Of a DNA stretch of 64,000 nt, positions 1-9,869 are shown in pieces. Source of the DNA: Xestospongia muta (lineage: Eukaryota > Porifera > Demospongiae > Haplosclerida > Petrosiidae). A program made the translations under genes and the position numbers. Position 1 is the stretch's first letter. Each line of letters opens with the position of its first letter. The DNA is taken from NCBI GenBank assembly GCA_963693285.1, contig OY848927.1, positions 2,110,501 to 2,174,500 on the forward strand, read 5' to 3'. Under the pieces are notes generated by a model, which was given only the letters and a program-made list of their open reading frames with translations, was not told the DNA's origin and made no database searches.

Positions 1-44
1 TTTATCTGTCTTAAATATACTAATAAAGTAGTCTAAATAGGTTA

Positions 45-65
45 AAACTCTAAAATAAAGAGTTT
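45..65. repeat. Inverted repeat inside the monomer (7 bp arms, 7 nt loop)
   Basis: Arms aaactct (45-51) and agagttt (59-65) are exact reverse complements around aaaataa. The element recurs in every monomer with ctct at 48-51 and gag at 60-62. In monomers with gtg on the right arm and ctct on the left, the pairing is broken, so it is not strictly conserved. In a divergent type (for example near 28,000 and 62,912) the arms are aaacac and gtgttt, which pair again. Whether it forms a cruciform or hairpin is unknown. Confidence 0.8.
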
Positions 66-141
66 AGAGCTTTTTGAAAGTTAAAAAAGATTAGAAATTA
101 ACTGTGAAAACTGGTTAAATAAGCTGATCTAAAGAGTTTAG
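56..141 (+). repeat. Half-monomer direct repeat (12 bp, twice per monomer)
   Basis: The 12-mer taaagagtttag occurs at 56-67 and again at 130-141, 74 bp apart. The 7-mer ggttaaa occurs at 40-46 and 113-119, 73 bp apart. Both spacings are about half of 145, and the two matches lie in the same order, allowing one base of indel. This suggests that the present monomer descends from a dimer of a unit of about 72 bp. The rest of the two halves aligns weakly, and A+T-rich sequence gives chance matches. Confidence 0.55.
70..118. repeat. Two further short inverted repeats in the monomer
   Basis: The first has arms cttttt (70-75) and aaaaag (84-89) around an 8 nt loop. The second has arms ttaac (98-102) and gttaa (114-118). 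In the common accgtg variant the second lengthens to ttaacc and ggttaa. Short arms in A+T-rich DNA are easily produced by chance, so only the lengthening in the accgtg variant is notable. Confidence 0.5.
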
Positions 142-2089
142 TAAGTTTATCTGTCTTAAATATACTAATAAAGTAGTCTAAATAGGTTAATACTCGAAAA
201 TAAAGAGTTTAGAGCTTTTTGAAAGTTAAAAAAGATTAGAAATTAACTGGGAAAAATGGTTAAATAAGCTGATCTAAAGAGTTTAGTAAGTTTATCTGTC
301 TTAAATATACTAATAAAGTAGTCTAAATAGGTTAAAACTCTAAAATAAAGTGTTTTTAGCTTTTTGAAAGTTAAAAAGATTAGAAATTAACTGTGAAAAC
401 TGGTTAAATAAGCTGATCTAAAGAGTTTAGTAAGTTTATCTGTCTTAAATATACTAATAAAGTAGTCTCAATAGGTTGAAACTCGAAAATAAAGAGTTTA
501 GAGCTTTTTGAAAGTTAAAAAAGATTAGAAATTAACTGTGAAAACTGGTTAAATAAGCTGATCTAAAGAGTTTAGTAAGTTTATCTGTCTTAAATATACT
601 AATAAAGTAGTCTAAATAGGTTAAAACGCAAAAATAAAGTGTTTTTAGCTTTTTGAAAGTCTAAAAAGATTAGAAATTAACTGTGAAAACTGGTTAAACA
701 AGCTGATCTAAAGAGTTTAGTAAGTTTATCTGTCTTAAATATACTAATAAAGTAGTCTAAATAGGTTAAAACTATAAAATAAGGTGTATAGAGCTTTTTG
801 AAAGTTAAAAAAGATTAGAAATTAACTGTGAAAACTGGTTAAATAAGCTGATCTAAAGAGTTTAGTAAGTTTATCTGTCTTAAATATACTAATAAAGTAG
901 TCTAAATAGGTTAAAACTCGAAAATAAAGAGTTTAGAGCTTTTTGAAAGATTAAAAAGATTAGAAATTAACTGTGAAAACTGGTTAAATAAGCTGATCTA
1001 AAGAGTTTAGTAAGTTTATCTGTCTTAAATATACTAATAAAGTAGTCTAAATAGGTTAAAACTCTAAAATAAAGAGTTTAGAGCTTTTTGAAAGTTAAAA
1101 AAGATTAGAAATTAACTGTGAAAACTGGTTAAATAAGCTGATCTAAAGAGTTTAGTAAGTTTATCTGTCTTAAATATACTAATAAAGTAGTCTAAATAGG
1201 TTAAAACTCGAAAATAAAGAGTTTAGAGCTTTTTGAAAGTTAAAAAAGATTAGAAATTAAGTGTGAAAACTGGTTAAATATGCAGATCGAAAGAGTTTAG
1301 TAAGTTTATCTGTCTTAAATATACTAATAAATTAGTCTAAATAGGTTAAAACTCTAAAATAAAGAGTTTAGAGCTTTTTGAAAGTTAAAAAAGATTAGAA
1401 ATTAACTGTGAAAACTGGTTAAATAAGCTGATCTAAAGAGTTTAGTAAGTTTATCTGTCTTAAATATACTAATAAATTAGTCTAAATAGGTTAAAACTCG
1501 AAAATAAAGAGTTTAGAGCTTTTTGAAAGTTAAAAAAGATTAGAAATTAACTGTGAAATCTGGTTAAATAAGCTGATCTAAAGAGTTTAGTAAGTTTATC
1601 TCTCTTAAATATACTAATAAAGTAGTCTAAATAGGTTAAAACTCTAAAATAAAGAGTTTAGAGCTTTTTGAAAGTTAAAAAAGATTAGAAATTAACTGTG
1701 AAAACTGGTTAAATAAGCTGATCTAAAGAGTTTAGTAAGTTTATCTGTCTTAAATATACTAATAAAGTAGTCTAAATAGGTTAAAACTCTAAAATAAAGA
1801 GTTTAGAGCTTTTTGAAAGTTTAAAAAGATTAGAAATTAACCGTGAAAACTGGTTAAATAAGATGATCTAAAGAGTTTAGTAAGTTTATCTGTCTTAAAT
1901 ATACTAATAAAGTAGTCTAAATAGGTTAAAACTCTAAAATAAAGAGTTTAGAGCTTTTTGAAAGTTAAAAAAGATTAGAAATTAACTGTGAAAACTGGTT
2001 AAATAAGCTGATCTAAAGAGTTTAGTAAGTTTATCTGTCTTAAATATACTAATAAAGTAGTCTAAATAGGTTAAAACTATAAAATAAAG

Positions 2090-2990
2090 TGTTTACAGCT
2101 TTTTGAAAGTTAAAAAAGATTAGAAATTAACTGGGAAAAATGGTTAAATAAACTAATCTAAAGAATTTAGTAAGTTTATTTGTCTTACATATACTAAGAA
2201 AGTAGTATAAATAGGTTAAAACTCTAAAATAAAGTGTTTAGAGCTTTTTGAAAGTTAAAAAAGATTAGAAATTAACTGTGAAAACTGGTTAAATAAACTG
2301 ATCTAAAGATTTTAGTAAGTTAATCTGTCTTAAATATACTAATAAAGTAGTCTAAATAGGTTAAAACTCTAAAATAAAGAGTTTAGAGCTTTTTGAAAGT
2401 TAAAAAAGATTAGAAATTAACTGTGAAAACTGGTTAAATAAACTGATCTAAAGAGTTTAGTAAGTTTATCTGTCTTAAATATACTAATAAAGTAATCTAA
2501 ATAGGTTAAAACTCTAAAATAAAGTGTTTAGAGCTCTTTGAAAGTTTAAAAAGATTAGAAATTAACTGGGAAAAATGGTTAAATAAACTAATCTACAGAA
2601 TTTAGTAAGTTTATTTGTCTTAAATATACTAATAAAGTAGTCTAAATAGGTTAAAACTCTAAAATAAAGAGTTTAGAGCTTTTTGAAAGTTAAAAAAGAT
2701 TAGAAATTAACTGTCAAAACTGGTTAAATAAGCTGATCTAAAGAGTTTAGTAAGTTTATCTGTCTTAAATATACTAATCAATTAGTCTAAATAGGTTAAA
2801 ACTCTAAAATAAAGAGTTTAGAGCTTTTTGAAAGTTAAAAAAGATTAGAAATTAACTGTGAAAACTGGTTAAATAAGCTGATCTAAAGAGTTTAGTAAGT
2901 TTATCTGTCTTAAATATACTAATAAAGTAGTCTAAATAGGTTAAAACTCCAAAATAAAGAGTTTAGAGCTTTTTGAAAGTTTAAAAAGAT
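2090..2990. repeat. Variant-rich patch with cassette shared with 38, 47 and 52 kb
   Basis: This patch contains two ctggg-type monomers (near 2,131 and 2,567), the rare change agttaatctg at 2,318 and the rare change aatcaattag at 2,776. The last two are 458 bp apart here and also at 38,521/38,979, 47,511/47,969 and 52,585/53,043. The shared order and spacing of rare variants show common descent of a segment of three or more monomers across more than 50 kb. Confidence 0.85.
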
Positions 2991-4800
2991 TAGAAATTAA
3001 CTGTGAAAACTGGTTAAATAAGCTGATCTAAAGAGTTTAGTAAGTTTATCTGTCTTAAATATACTAATAAAGTAGTCTAAATAGGTTAAAACTATAAAAT
3101 AAAGAGTTTAGAGCTTTTTGAAAGTTTAAAAAGATTAGAAATTAACTGTGAAAACTGGTTAAATAAGCTGATCTAAAGAGTTTAGTAAGTTTATCTGTCT
3201 TAAATATACTAATAAAGTAGTCTAAATAGGTTAAAACTCGAAAATAAAGAGTTTAGAGCTTTTTGAAAGTTTAAAAAGATTAGAAATTAACAGTGAAAAC
3301 TGGTTAAATAAGCTGATCTAAAGAGTTTAGTAAGTTTATCTGTCTTAAATATACTAACAAAGTAGTCTAAATAGGTTAAAACTCTAAAATAAAGAGTTTA
3401 GAGCTTTTTGAAAGTTAAAAAAGATTAGAAATTAACTGTCAAAACTGGTTAAATAAGCTGATCTAAAGAGTTTAGTAAGTTTATCTGTCTTAAATATACT
3501 AATAAAGTAGTCTAAATAGGTTAAAACTCTAAAATAAAGAGTTTAGAGCTTTTTGAAAGTTAAAAAAGATTAGAAATTAACTGTGAAAACTGGTTAAATA
3601 AGCTGATCTAAAGAGTTTAGTAAGTTTATCTGTCTTAAATATCTAATAAATTAGTCTAAATAGGTTAAAACTCTAAAATAAAGAGTTTAGAGCTTTTTGA
3701 AAGTTAAAAAAGATTAGAAATTAACTGTGAAAACTGGTTAAATAAGCTGATCTAAAGAGTTTAGTAAGTTTATCTGTCTTAAATATACTAATAAAGTAGT
3801 CTAAATAGGTTAAAACTCGAAAATAAAGAGTTTAGAGCTATTTGAAAGTTAAAAAAGATTAGAAATTAACTGTCAAAACTGGTTAAATAAGCTGATCTAA
3901 AGAGTTTAGTAAGTTTATCTGTCTTAAATATACTAATAAAGTAGTGTAAATAGGTTAAAACTCTAAAATAAAGAGTTTAGAGTTTTTGAAAGTTAAAAAA
4001 GATTAGAAATTAACTGTGAAAACTGGTTAAATAAGCTGATCTAAAGAGTTTAGTAAGTTTATCTGTCTTAAATATACTAATAAAGTAGTCTAAATAGGTT
4101 AAAACTCTAAAATAAAGAGTTTAGAGCTTTTTGAAAGTTAAAAAAGATTAGAAATTAACTGTTAAATCTGGTTAAATAAGCTGATGTAAAGAGTTTAGTA
4201 AGTTTATCTGTCTTAAATATACTAATAAAGTAGTCTAAATAGGTTAAAACTCTAAAATAAAGAGTTTAGAGCTTTTTGAAAGTTAAAAAAGATTAGAAAT
4301 TAACCGTGAAAACTGGTTAAATAAGCTGATCTAAAGAGTTTAGTAAGTTTATCTGTCTTAAATATACTAATAAAGTAGTCTAAATAGGTTAAAACTCTAA
4401 AATAAAGAGTTTAGAGCTTTTTGAAAGTTTAAAAAGATTAGAAATTAACTGTGAAAACTGGTTAAATAAGCTGATCTAAAGAGTTTAGTAAGTTTATCTC
4501 TTATAAATATACTAATAAAGTAGTCTAGATAGGTTAAAACTCGAAAATAAAGAGTTTAGAGCTTTTTGAAAGTTTAAAAAGATTAGAAATTAACTCTGAA
4601 AACTGGTTAAATAAGCTGATCTAAAGAGTTTAGTAAGTTTATCTGTCTTAAATATACTAACAAAGTAGTCTAAATAGGTTAAAACTCTAAAATAAAGAGT
4701 TTAGAGCTTTTTGAAAGTTAACAAAGATTAGAAATTAACTGTCAAAACTGGTTAAATAAGCTGATCCAAAGAGTTTAGTAAGTTTATCTGTCTTAAAAAT
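2991..4800. repeat. Mixed monomers
   Basis: About 12 monomers, mainly ctct/gag and ctcg/gag types. Local variants are a one-base-shorter aaatatctaataaa site near 3,640, a tgtcaaaactgg site near 3,438 and 3,871, and a ctcttataaatat site near 4,500. No feature other than the satellite is seen. Confidence 0.9.
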
Positions 4801-6239
4801 ACTAATAAAGTAGTCTAAATAGGTTAAAACTCTAAAATAAAGAGTTTAGAGCTTTTTGAAAGTTTAAAAAGATTAGAAATTAACTGTTAAAACTGGTTAA
4901 ATAAGCTGATCTAAAGAGTTTAGTAAGTTTATCTGTCTTAAATATACTAATAAAGTAGTCTAAATAGGTTAAAACTCTAAAATAAAGAGTTTAGAGCTTT
5001 TTGAAAGTTAAAAAAGATTAGAAATTATCTGTGAAAACTGGTTAAATAAGCTGATCTAAAGAGTTTAGTAAGTTTATCTGTCTTAAATATCTAATAAATT
5101 AGTCTAAATAGGTTAAAACTCTAAAATAAAGAGTTTAGAGCTTTTTGAAAGTTAAAAAAGATTAGAAATTAACTGTGAAAACTGGTTAAATAAGCTGATC
5201 TAAAGAGTTTAGTAAGTTTATCTGTCTTAAATATCTAATAAATTAGTCTAAATAGGTTAAAACTCGAAAATAAAGAGTTTAGAGCTTTTTAAAGTTAAAA
5301 AAGATTAGAAATTAACCGTGAAAACTGGTTAAATAAGCTGATCTAAAGAGTTTAGTAAGTTTATCTGTCTTAAATATACTAATAAAGTAGTCTAAATAGG
5401 TTAAAACTCGAAAATAAAGTGTTTAGAGCTTTTTGAAAGTTAAAAAAGATTAGAAATTAACGGTGAAAACTGGTTAAATAAGCTGATCTAAAGAGTTTAG
5501 TAAGTTTATCTGTCTTAAATATACTAATAAAGTAGTCTAAATAGGTTAAAACTCTAAAATAAAGTGTTTAGAGCTTTTTGAAAGTTAAAAAAGATTAGAA
5601 ATTAACTGTGAAAACTGGTTAAATAAGCTGATCTAAAGAGTTTAGTAAGTTTATCTGTCTTAAATATACTAATAAAGTAGTCTAAATAGGTTAAAACTCT
5701 AAAATAAAGAGTTTAGAGCTTTTTGAAAGTTAAAAAAGATTAGAAATTAACGGTGAAAACTGGTTAAATAAGCTGATCTAAAGAGTTTAGTAAGTTTATC
5801 TGTCTTAAATATACTAATAAAGTAGTCTAAATAGGTTAAAACTCTAAAATAAAGTGTTTAGAGCTTTTTGAAAGTTAAAAAAGATTAGAAATTAACTGTG
5901 AAAACTGGTTAAATAAGCTGATCTAAAGAGTTTAGTAAGTTTATCTGTCTTAAATATACTAATAAAGTAGTCTAAATAGGTTAAAACTCAAAAATAAAGT
6001 GTTTTTAGCTTTTTGAAAGTTAAAAAGATTAGAAATTAACTGTGTAAACTGGTTAAATAAGCTGATCTAAAGAGTTTAGTAAGTTTATCTGTCTTAAATA
6101 TACTAATAAAGTAGTCTAAATAGGTTAAAACTCTAAAATAAAGAGTTTAGAGCTTTTTGAAAGTTTAAAAAGATTAGAAATTAACCGTGAAAACTGGTTA
6201 AATAAGGTGATCTAAAGAGTTTAGTAAGTTTATCTGTCT

Positions 6240-6650
6240 TAAATATACTAATAAAGTAGTCTAAATAGGTTAAAACTCGAAAATAAAGAGATTAGAGCTT
6301 TTTGAAAGTTAAAAAAGATTAGAAATTAACAGTGAAAACTGGTTAAATAAGCTGATCTAAAGAGTTTAGTAAGTTTATCTGTCTTAAATATACTAATAAA
6401 GTAGTCTTAATAGGTTAAAACTCGAAAATAAAGAGTTTAGAGCTTTTTGAAAGTTTAAAAAGATTAGAAATTAACTGTGAAAACTGGTTAAATAAGCTGA
6501 TCTAAAGAATTTAGTAAGTTTATCTGTCTTAAATATACTAATAAAGTAGTCTAAATAGGTTAAAACTATAAAATAAAGTGTTTAGAGCTTTTTGAAAGTT
6601 AAAAAAGATTAGAAATTAACTGTGAAAACTGGTTAAATAAGATGATCTAA
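6240..6650. repeat. Three-monomer segment also present at 8,270 and 10,877
   Basis: Markers gagattagag (6,288, 8,317, 10,925) and gtagtcttaa (6,401, 8,430) recur. The distance from the 6.2 kb copy to the 8.3 kb copy is 2,029 bp, or 14 monomers less one base. The next monomers carry the same gaattt and actat/gtg changes. Similarity is lost at about 6,740 and 8,770, where gtttaaaa faces gttaaaaa. Confidence 0.8.
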
Positions 6651-7727
6651 AGAGTTTAGTAAGTTTATCTGTCTTAAATATACTAATAAAGTAGTCTAAA
6701 TAGGTTAAAACTCTAAAATAAAGAGTTTAGAGCTTTTTGAAAGTTTAAAAAGATTAGAAATTAACCGTGAAAACTGGTTAAATAAGCTGATCTAAAGAGT
6801 TTAGTAAGTTTATCTGTCTTAAATATACTAATAAAGTAGTCTAAATAGGTTAAAACTATAAAATAAAGAGTTTAGAGCTTTTTGAAAGTTAAAAAAGATT
6901 AGAAATTAACTGTGAAAACTGGTTAAATAAGCTGATCTAAAGAGTTTAGTAAGTTTATCTGTCTTAAATATACTAATAAAGTAGTCTAAATAGGTTAAAC
7001 CTCGAAAATAAAGAGTTTAGAGCTTTTTGAAAGTTAAAAAAGATTAGAAATTAACTGTGAAAACTGGTTAAATAAGCTGATCTAAAGAGTTTAGTAAGTT
7101 TATCTGTCTTAAATATACTAATAAATTAGTCTAAATAGGTTAAAACTCTAAAATAAAGAGTTTAGAGCTTTTTGAAAGTTTAAAAAGATTAGAAATTAAC
7201 TGTGAAAACTGGTTAAATAAGCTGATCTAAAGAGTTTAGTAAGTTTATCTGTCTTAAATATACTAATAAAGTAGTCTAAATAGGTTAAAACTCGAAAATA
7301 AAGAGTTTAGAGCTTTTTGAAAGTTAAAAAAGATTAGAAATTAACTGTGAAAACTGGTTAAATAAGCTGATCTAAAGAGTTTAGTAAGTTTATCTGTCTT
7401 AAATATACTAATAAAGTAGTCTAAATAGGTTAAAACTCGAAAATAAAGAGTTTAGAGCTTTTTGAAAGTTTAAAAAGATTAGAAATTAACTGTGAAAACT
7501 GGTTAAATAAGCTGATCTAAAGAGTTTAGTAAGTTTATCTGTCTTAAATATACTAATAAAGTAGTCTAAATAGGTTAAAACTATAAAATAAGGTGTTTAG
7601 AGCTTTTTGAAAGTTAAAAAAGATTAGAAATTAACTGTGAAAACTGGTTAAATAAGCTGATCTAAAGAGTTTAGTAAGTTTATCTGTCTTAAATATACTA
7701 ATAAAGTAGTCTAAATAGGTTAAAATT

Positions 7728-7940
7728 CAAAAATAAAGTGTTTTTAGCTTTTTGAAAGTTAAAAAAGATTAGAAATTAACTGTGAAAACTGGTTAAATAA
7801 GCTGATCTAAAGAGTTTAGTAAGTTTATCTGTCTTAAATATACTAATAAAGTAGTCTAAATAGGTTAAAACTCTAAAATAAAGAGTTTAGAGCTTTTTGA
7901 AAGTTTAAAAAGATTAGAAATTAACCGTGGAAACTGCTTA
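7728..7940. repeat. Recurrent cassette: caaaaataaag copy followed 193 bp later by accgtgg copy
   Basis: The start of caaaaataaagtg and the start of ttaaccgtgg (or ttaaccgtga) are 192-193 bp apart in seven places: 7,728/7,921, 12,510/12,703, 29,738/29,930, 36,689/36,881, 46,112/46,305, 51,476/51,669 and 57,271/57,464. In most of them actgcttaaataagatg follows. Two neighbouring rare monomer types have thus travelled together across 50 kb. Confidence 0.85.
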
Positions 7941-8269
7941 AATAAGATGATCTAAAGAGTTTAGTAAGTTTATCTGTGTTAAATATACTAATAAAGTAGT
8001 CTAAATAGGTTAAAACTCTAAAATAAAGAGTTTAGAGCTTTTTGTAAGTTAAAAAGATTAGAAATTAACTGTGAAAACTGGTTAAATAAGCTGATCTAAA
8101 GAGTTTAGTAAGTTTATCTCTTATAAATATACTAATAAAGTAGTCTAAATAGGTTAAAACTCGAAAATAAAGAGTTTAGAGCTTTTTGAAAGTTTAAAAA
8201 GATTAGAAATTAACTGTGAAAACTGGTTAAATAAGCTGATCTAAAGAGTTTAGTAAGTTTATCTGTCTT

Positions 8270-8670
8270 AAATATACTAATAAAGTAGTCTAAATAGGTT
8301 AAAACTCGAAAATAAAGAGATTAGAGCTTTTTGAAAGTTAAAAAAGATTAGAAATTAACTGTGAAAACTGGTTAAATAAGCTGATCTAAAGAGTTTAGTA
8401 AGTTTATCTGTCTTAAATATACTAATAAAGTAGTCTTAATAGGTTAAAACTCGAAAATAAAGAGTTTAGAGCTTTTTGAAAGTTAAAAAAGATTAGAAAT
8501 TAACTGTGAAAACTGGTTAAATAAGCTGATCTAAAGAATTTAGTAAGTTTATCTGTCTTAAATATACTAATAAAGTAGTCTAAATAGGTTAAAACTATAA
8601 AATAAAGTGTTTAGAGCTTTTTGAAAGTTAAAAAGGATTAGAAATTAACTGTGAAAACTGATTAAATAAA
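8270..8670. repeat. Second copy of the 6,240 segment
   Basis: See the 6,240 entry. This copy follows directly on the end of block L (left copy) and leads into the segment at 8,560-9,540, so it marks a junction between two differently related blocks. Confidence 0.75.
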
Positions 8671-9540
8671 CTGATCTAAAGAGTTTAGTAAGTTTATCTG
8701 TCTTAAATATACTAATAAAGTAGTCTAAATAGGTTAAAACTCTAAAATAAAGAGTTTAGAGCTTTTTGAAAGTTAAAAAAGATTAGAAATTAACTGTGAA
8801 AACTGGTTAAATAAGCTGATCTAAAGAGTTTAGTAAGTTTATCTGTCTTAAATATACTAATAAAGTAGTCTAAATAGGTTAAAACTCTAAAATAAAGTGT
8901 TTAGAGCTTTTTGAAAGTTAAAAAAGATTAGAAATTAACTGTTAAAAATGGTTAAATAAGCTGATCTAAAGAGTTTAGTAAGTTTATCTGTCTTAAATAT
9001 ACTAATAAAGTAGTCTAAATAGGTTAAAACTCTAAAATAAAGAGTTTAGAGCTTTTTGAAAGTTTAAAAAGATTAGAAATTAACCGTGAAAACTGGTTAA
9101 ATAAGATGATATAAAGAGTTTAGTAAGTTTATCTGTCTTAAATATACTAATAAAGTAGTCTAAATAGGTTAAAACTCGAAAATAAAGAGTTTAGAGCTTT
9201 TTGAAAGTTAAAAAAGATTAGAAATTAATGGTGAAAACTGGTTAAATAAGCTGATCTAAAGAGTTTAGTAAGTTTATCTGTCTTAATTATACTAACAAAG
9301 TAGTCTAAATAGGTTAAAACTCGAAAATAAAGAGTTTAGAGCTTTTTGAAAGTTAAAAAAGATTACAAATTAACTGTTAAAACTGGTTAAATAAGCTGAT
9401 CTAAAGAGTTTAGTAAGTATATGTGTCTTAAATATACTAATAAAGTAGTCTAAATAGGTTAAAACTATAAAATAAAGTGTTTAGAGCTTTTTGAAAGTTA
9501 AAAAGGATTAGAAATTAACTGTGAAAAAAGGTTAAATAAA
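8560..9540. repeat. Seven-monomer segment, copy 1 of 3
   Basis: Ordered markers are gattaaataaactg (8,660), tgttaaaaatgg (8,940), aagatgatataaag near 9,102, gaaattaatggtg (9,221), cttaattatactaac near 9,282, gattacaaatt (9,361) and aagtatatgtgt near 9,415. The same series is found at 14,645-15,624 (offset 6,084) and 16,675-17,654 (a further 2,030). The first four monomers of the series also occur at about 13,342-13,960. Confidence 0.85.
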
Positions 9541-9869
9541 CTGATCTAAAGAGTTTAGTAAGTTTATCTGTCTTAAATATACTAATAAAGTAGTCTAAAT
9601 AGGTTAAAACTCTAAAATAAAGTGTTTAGAGCTTTTTGAAAGTTAAAAAAGATTAGAAATTAACTGTGAAAACTGGTTAAATAAGCTGATCTAAAGAGTT
9701 TAGTAAGTTTATCTGTCTTAAATATACTAATAAAGTAGTCTAAATAGGTTAAAACTCTAAAATAAAGTGTTTAGAGCTTTTTGAAAGTTAAAAAAGATTA
9801 GAAATTAACTGTGAAAAATGGTTAAATAAGCTGATCTAAAGAGTTTAGTAAGTTTATCTGTCTTAAATA

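Larger units (their letters stand above)
1..145 (+). repeat. Reference monomer, first complete copy
   Basis: This copy is close to the majority sequence and serves as the coordinate system for all other entries. It contains 34 G or C among 145 bases. It has no CpG. GATC lies at 126-129 and AGCT at 67-70 and 122-125. Stop triplets occur in all three forward frames (for example at 12, 29 and 34) and in all three reverse frames (tta at 11, 42 and 64), so no reading frame crosses one monomer. Common variable sites are 50-52 (ctct, ctcg, ctat, cgcaa), 61 (gag or gtg), 82-83 (gttaaa or gtttaa), 103-105 (ctgtg, ccgtg, ctggg), 122-126 (aagctg, aaactg, aagatg, aaacta) and 136 (gag or gaa). The start point is arbitrary. 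Confidence 0.97.
1..2089. repeat. Mixed monomers, left edge of the window
   Basis: About 14 monomers of mainly the ctct/gag and ctcg/gag types. Local variants include cgcaaaaataaagtg with gtgttttta near 627, a gtctcaatagg site near 466 and an actat/aaggtg copy near 770. I did not find an internal block duplication here. The first hybrid copy lies near 249: it has ctgggaaaaatgg followed by ordinary gctgatctaaagag. Confidence 0.9.
4800..8280. repeat. Duplicated block L, left copy
   Basis: This block recurs at about 9,870-13,060. Shared markers are tgttaaaactgg at 4,885 and 9,955, tatctaataaatt at 5,088 and 10,158, cggtgaaaac at 5,461 and 10,532, gagattagag at 6,288 and 10,925, taggttaaacctcg at 6,991 and 11,628, ttaaccgtgg at 7,921 and 12,703, and tttgtaagtt at 8,041 and 12,823. 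The offset is 5,070-5,071, then 4,637, then 4,782. The left copy therefore carries three monomers absent from the right copy (between about 5,600 and 6,200), and the right copy has one extra near 11,700. Confidence 0.85.
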
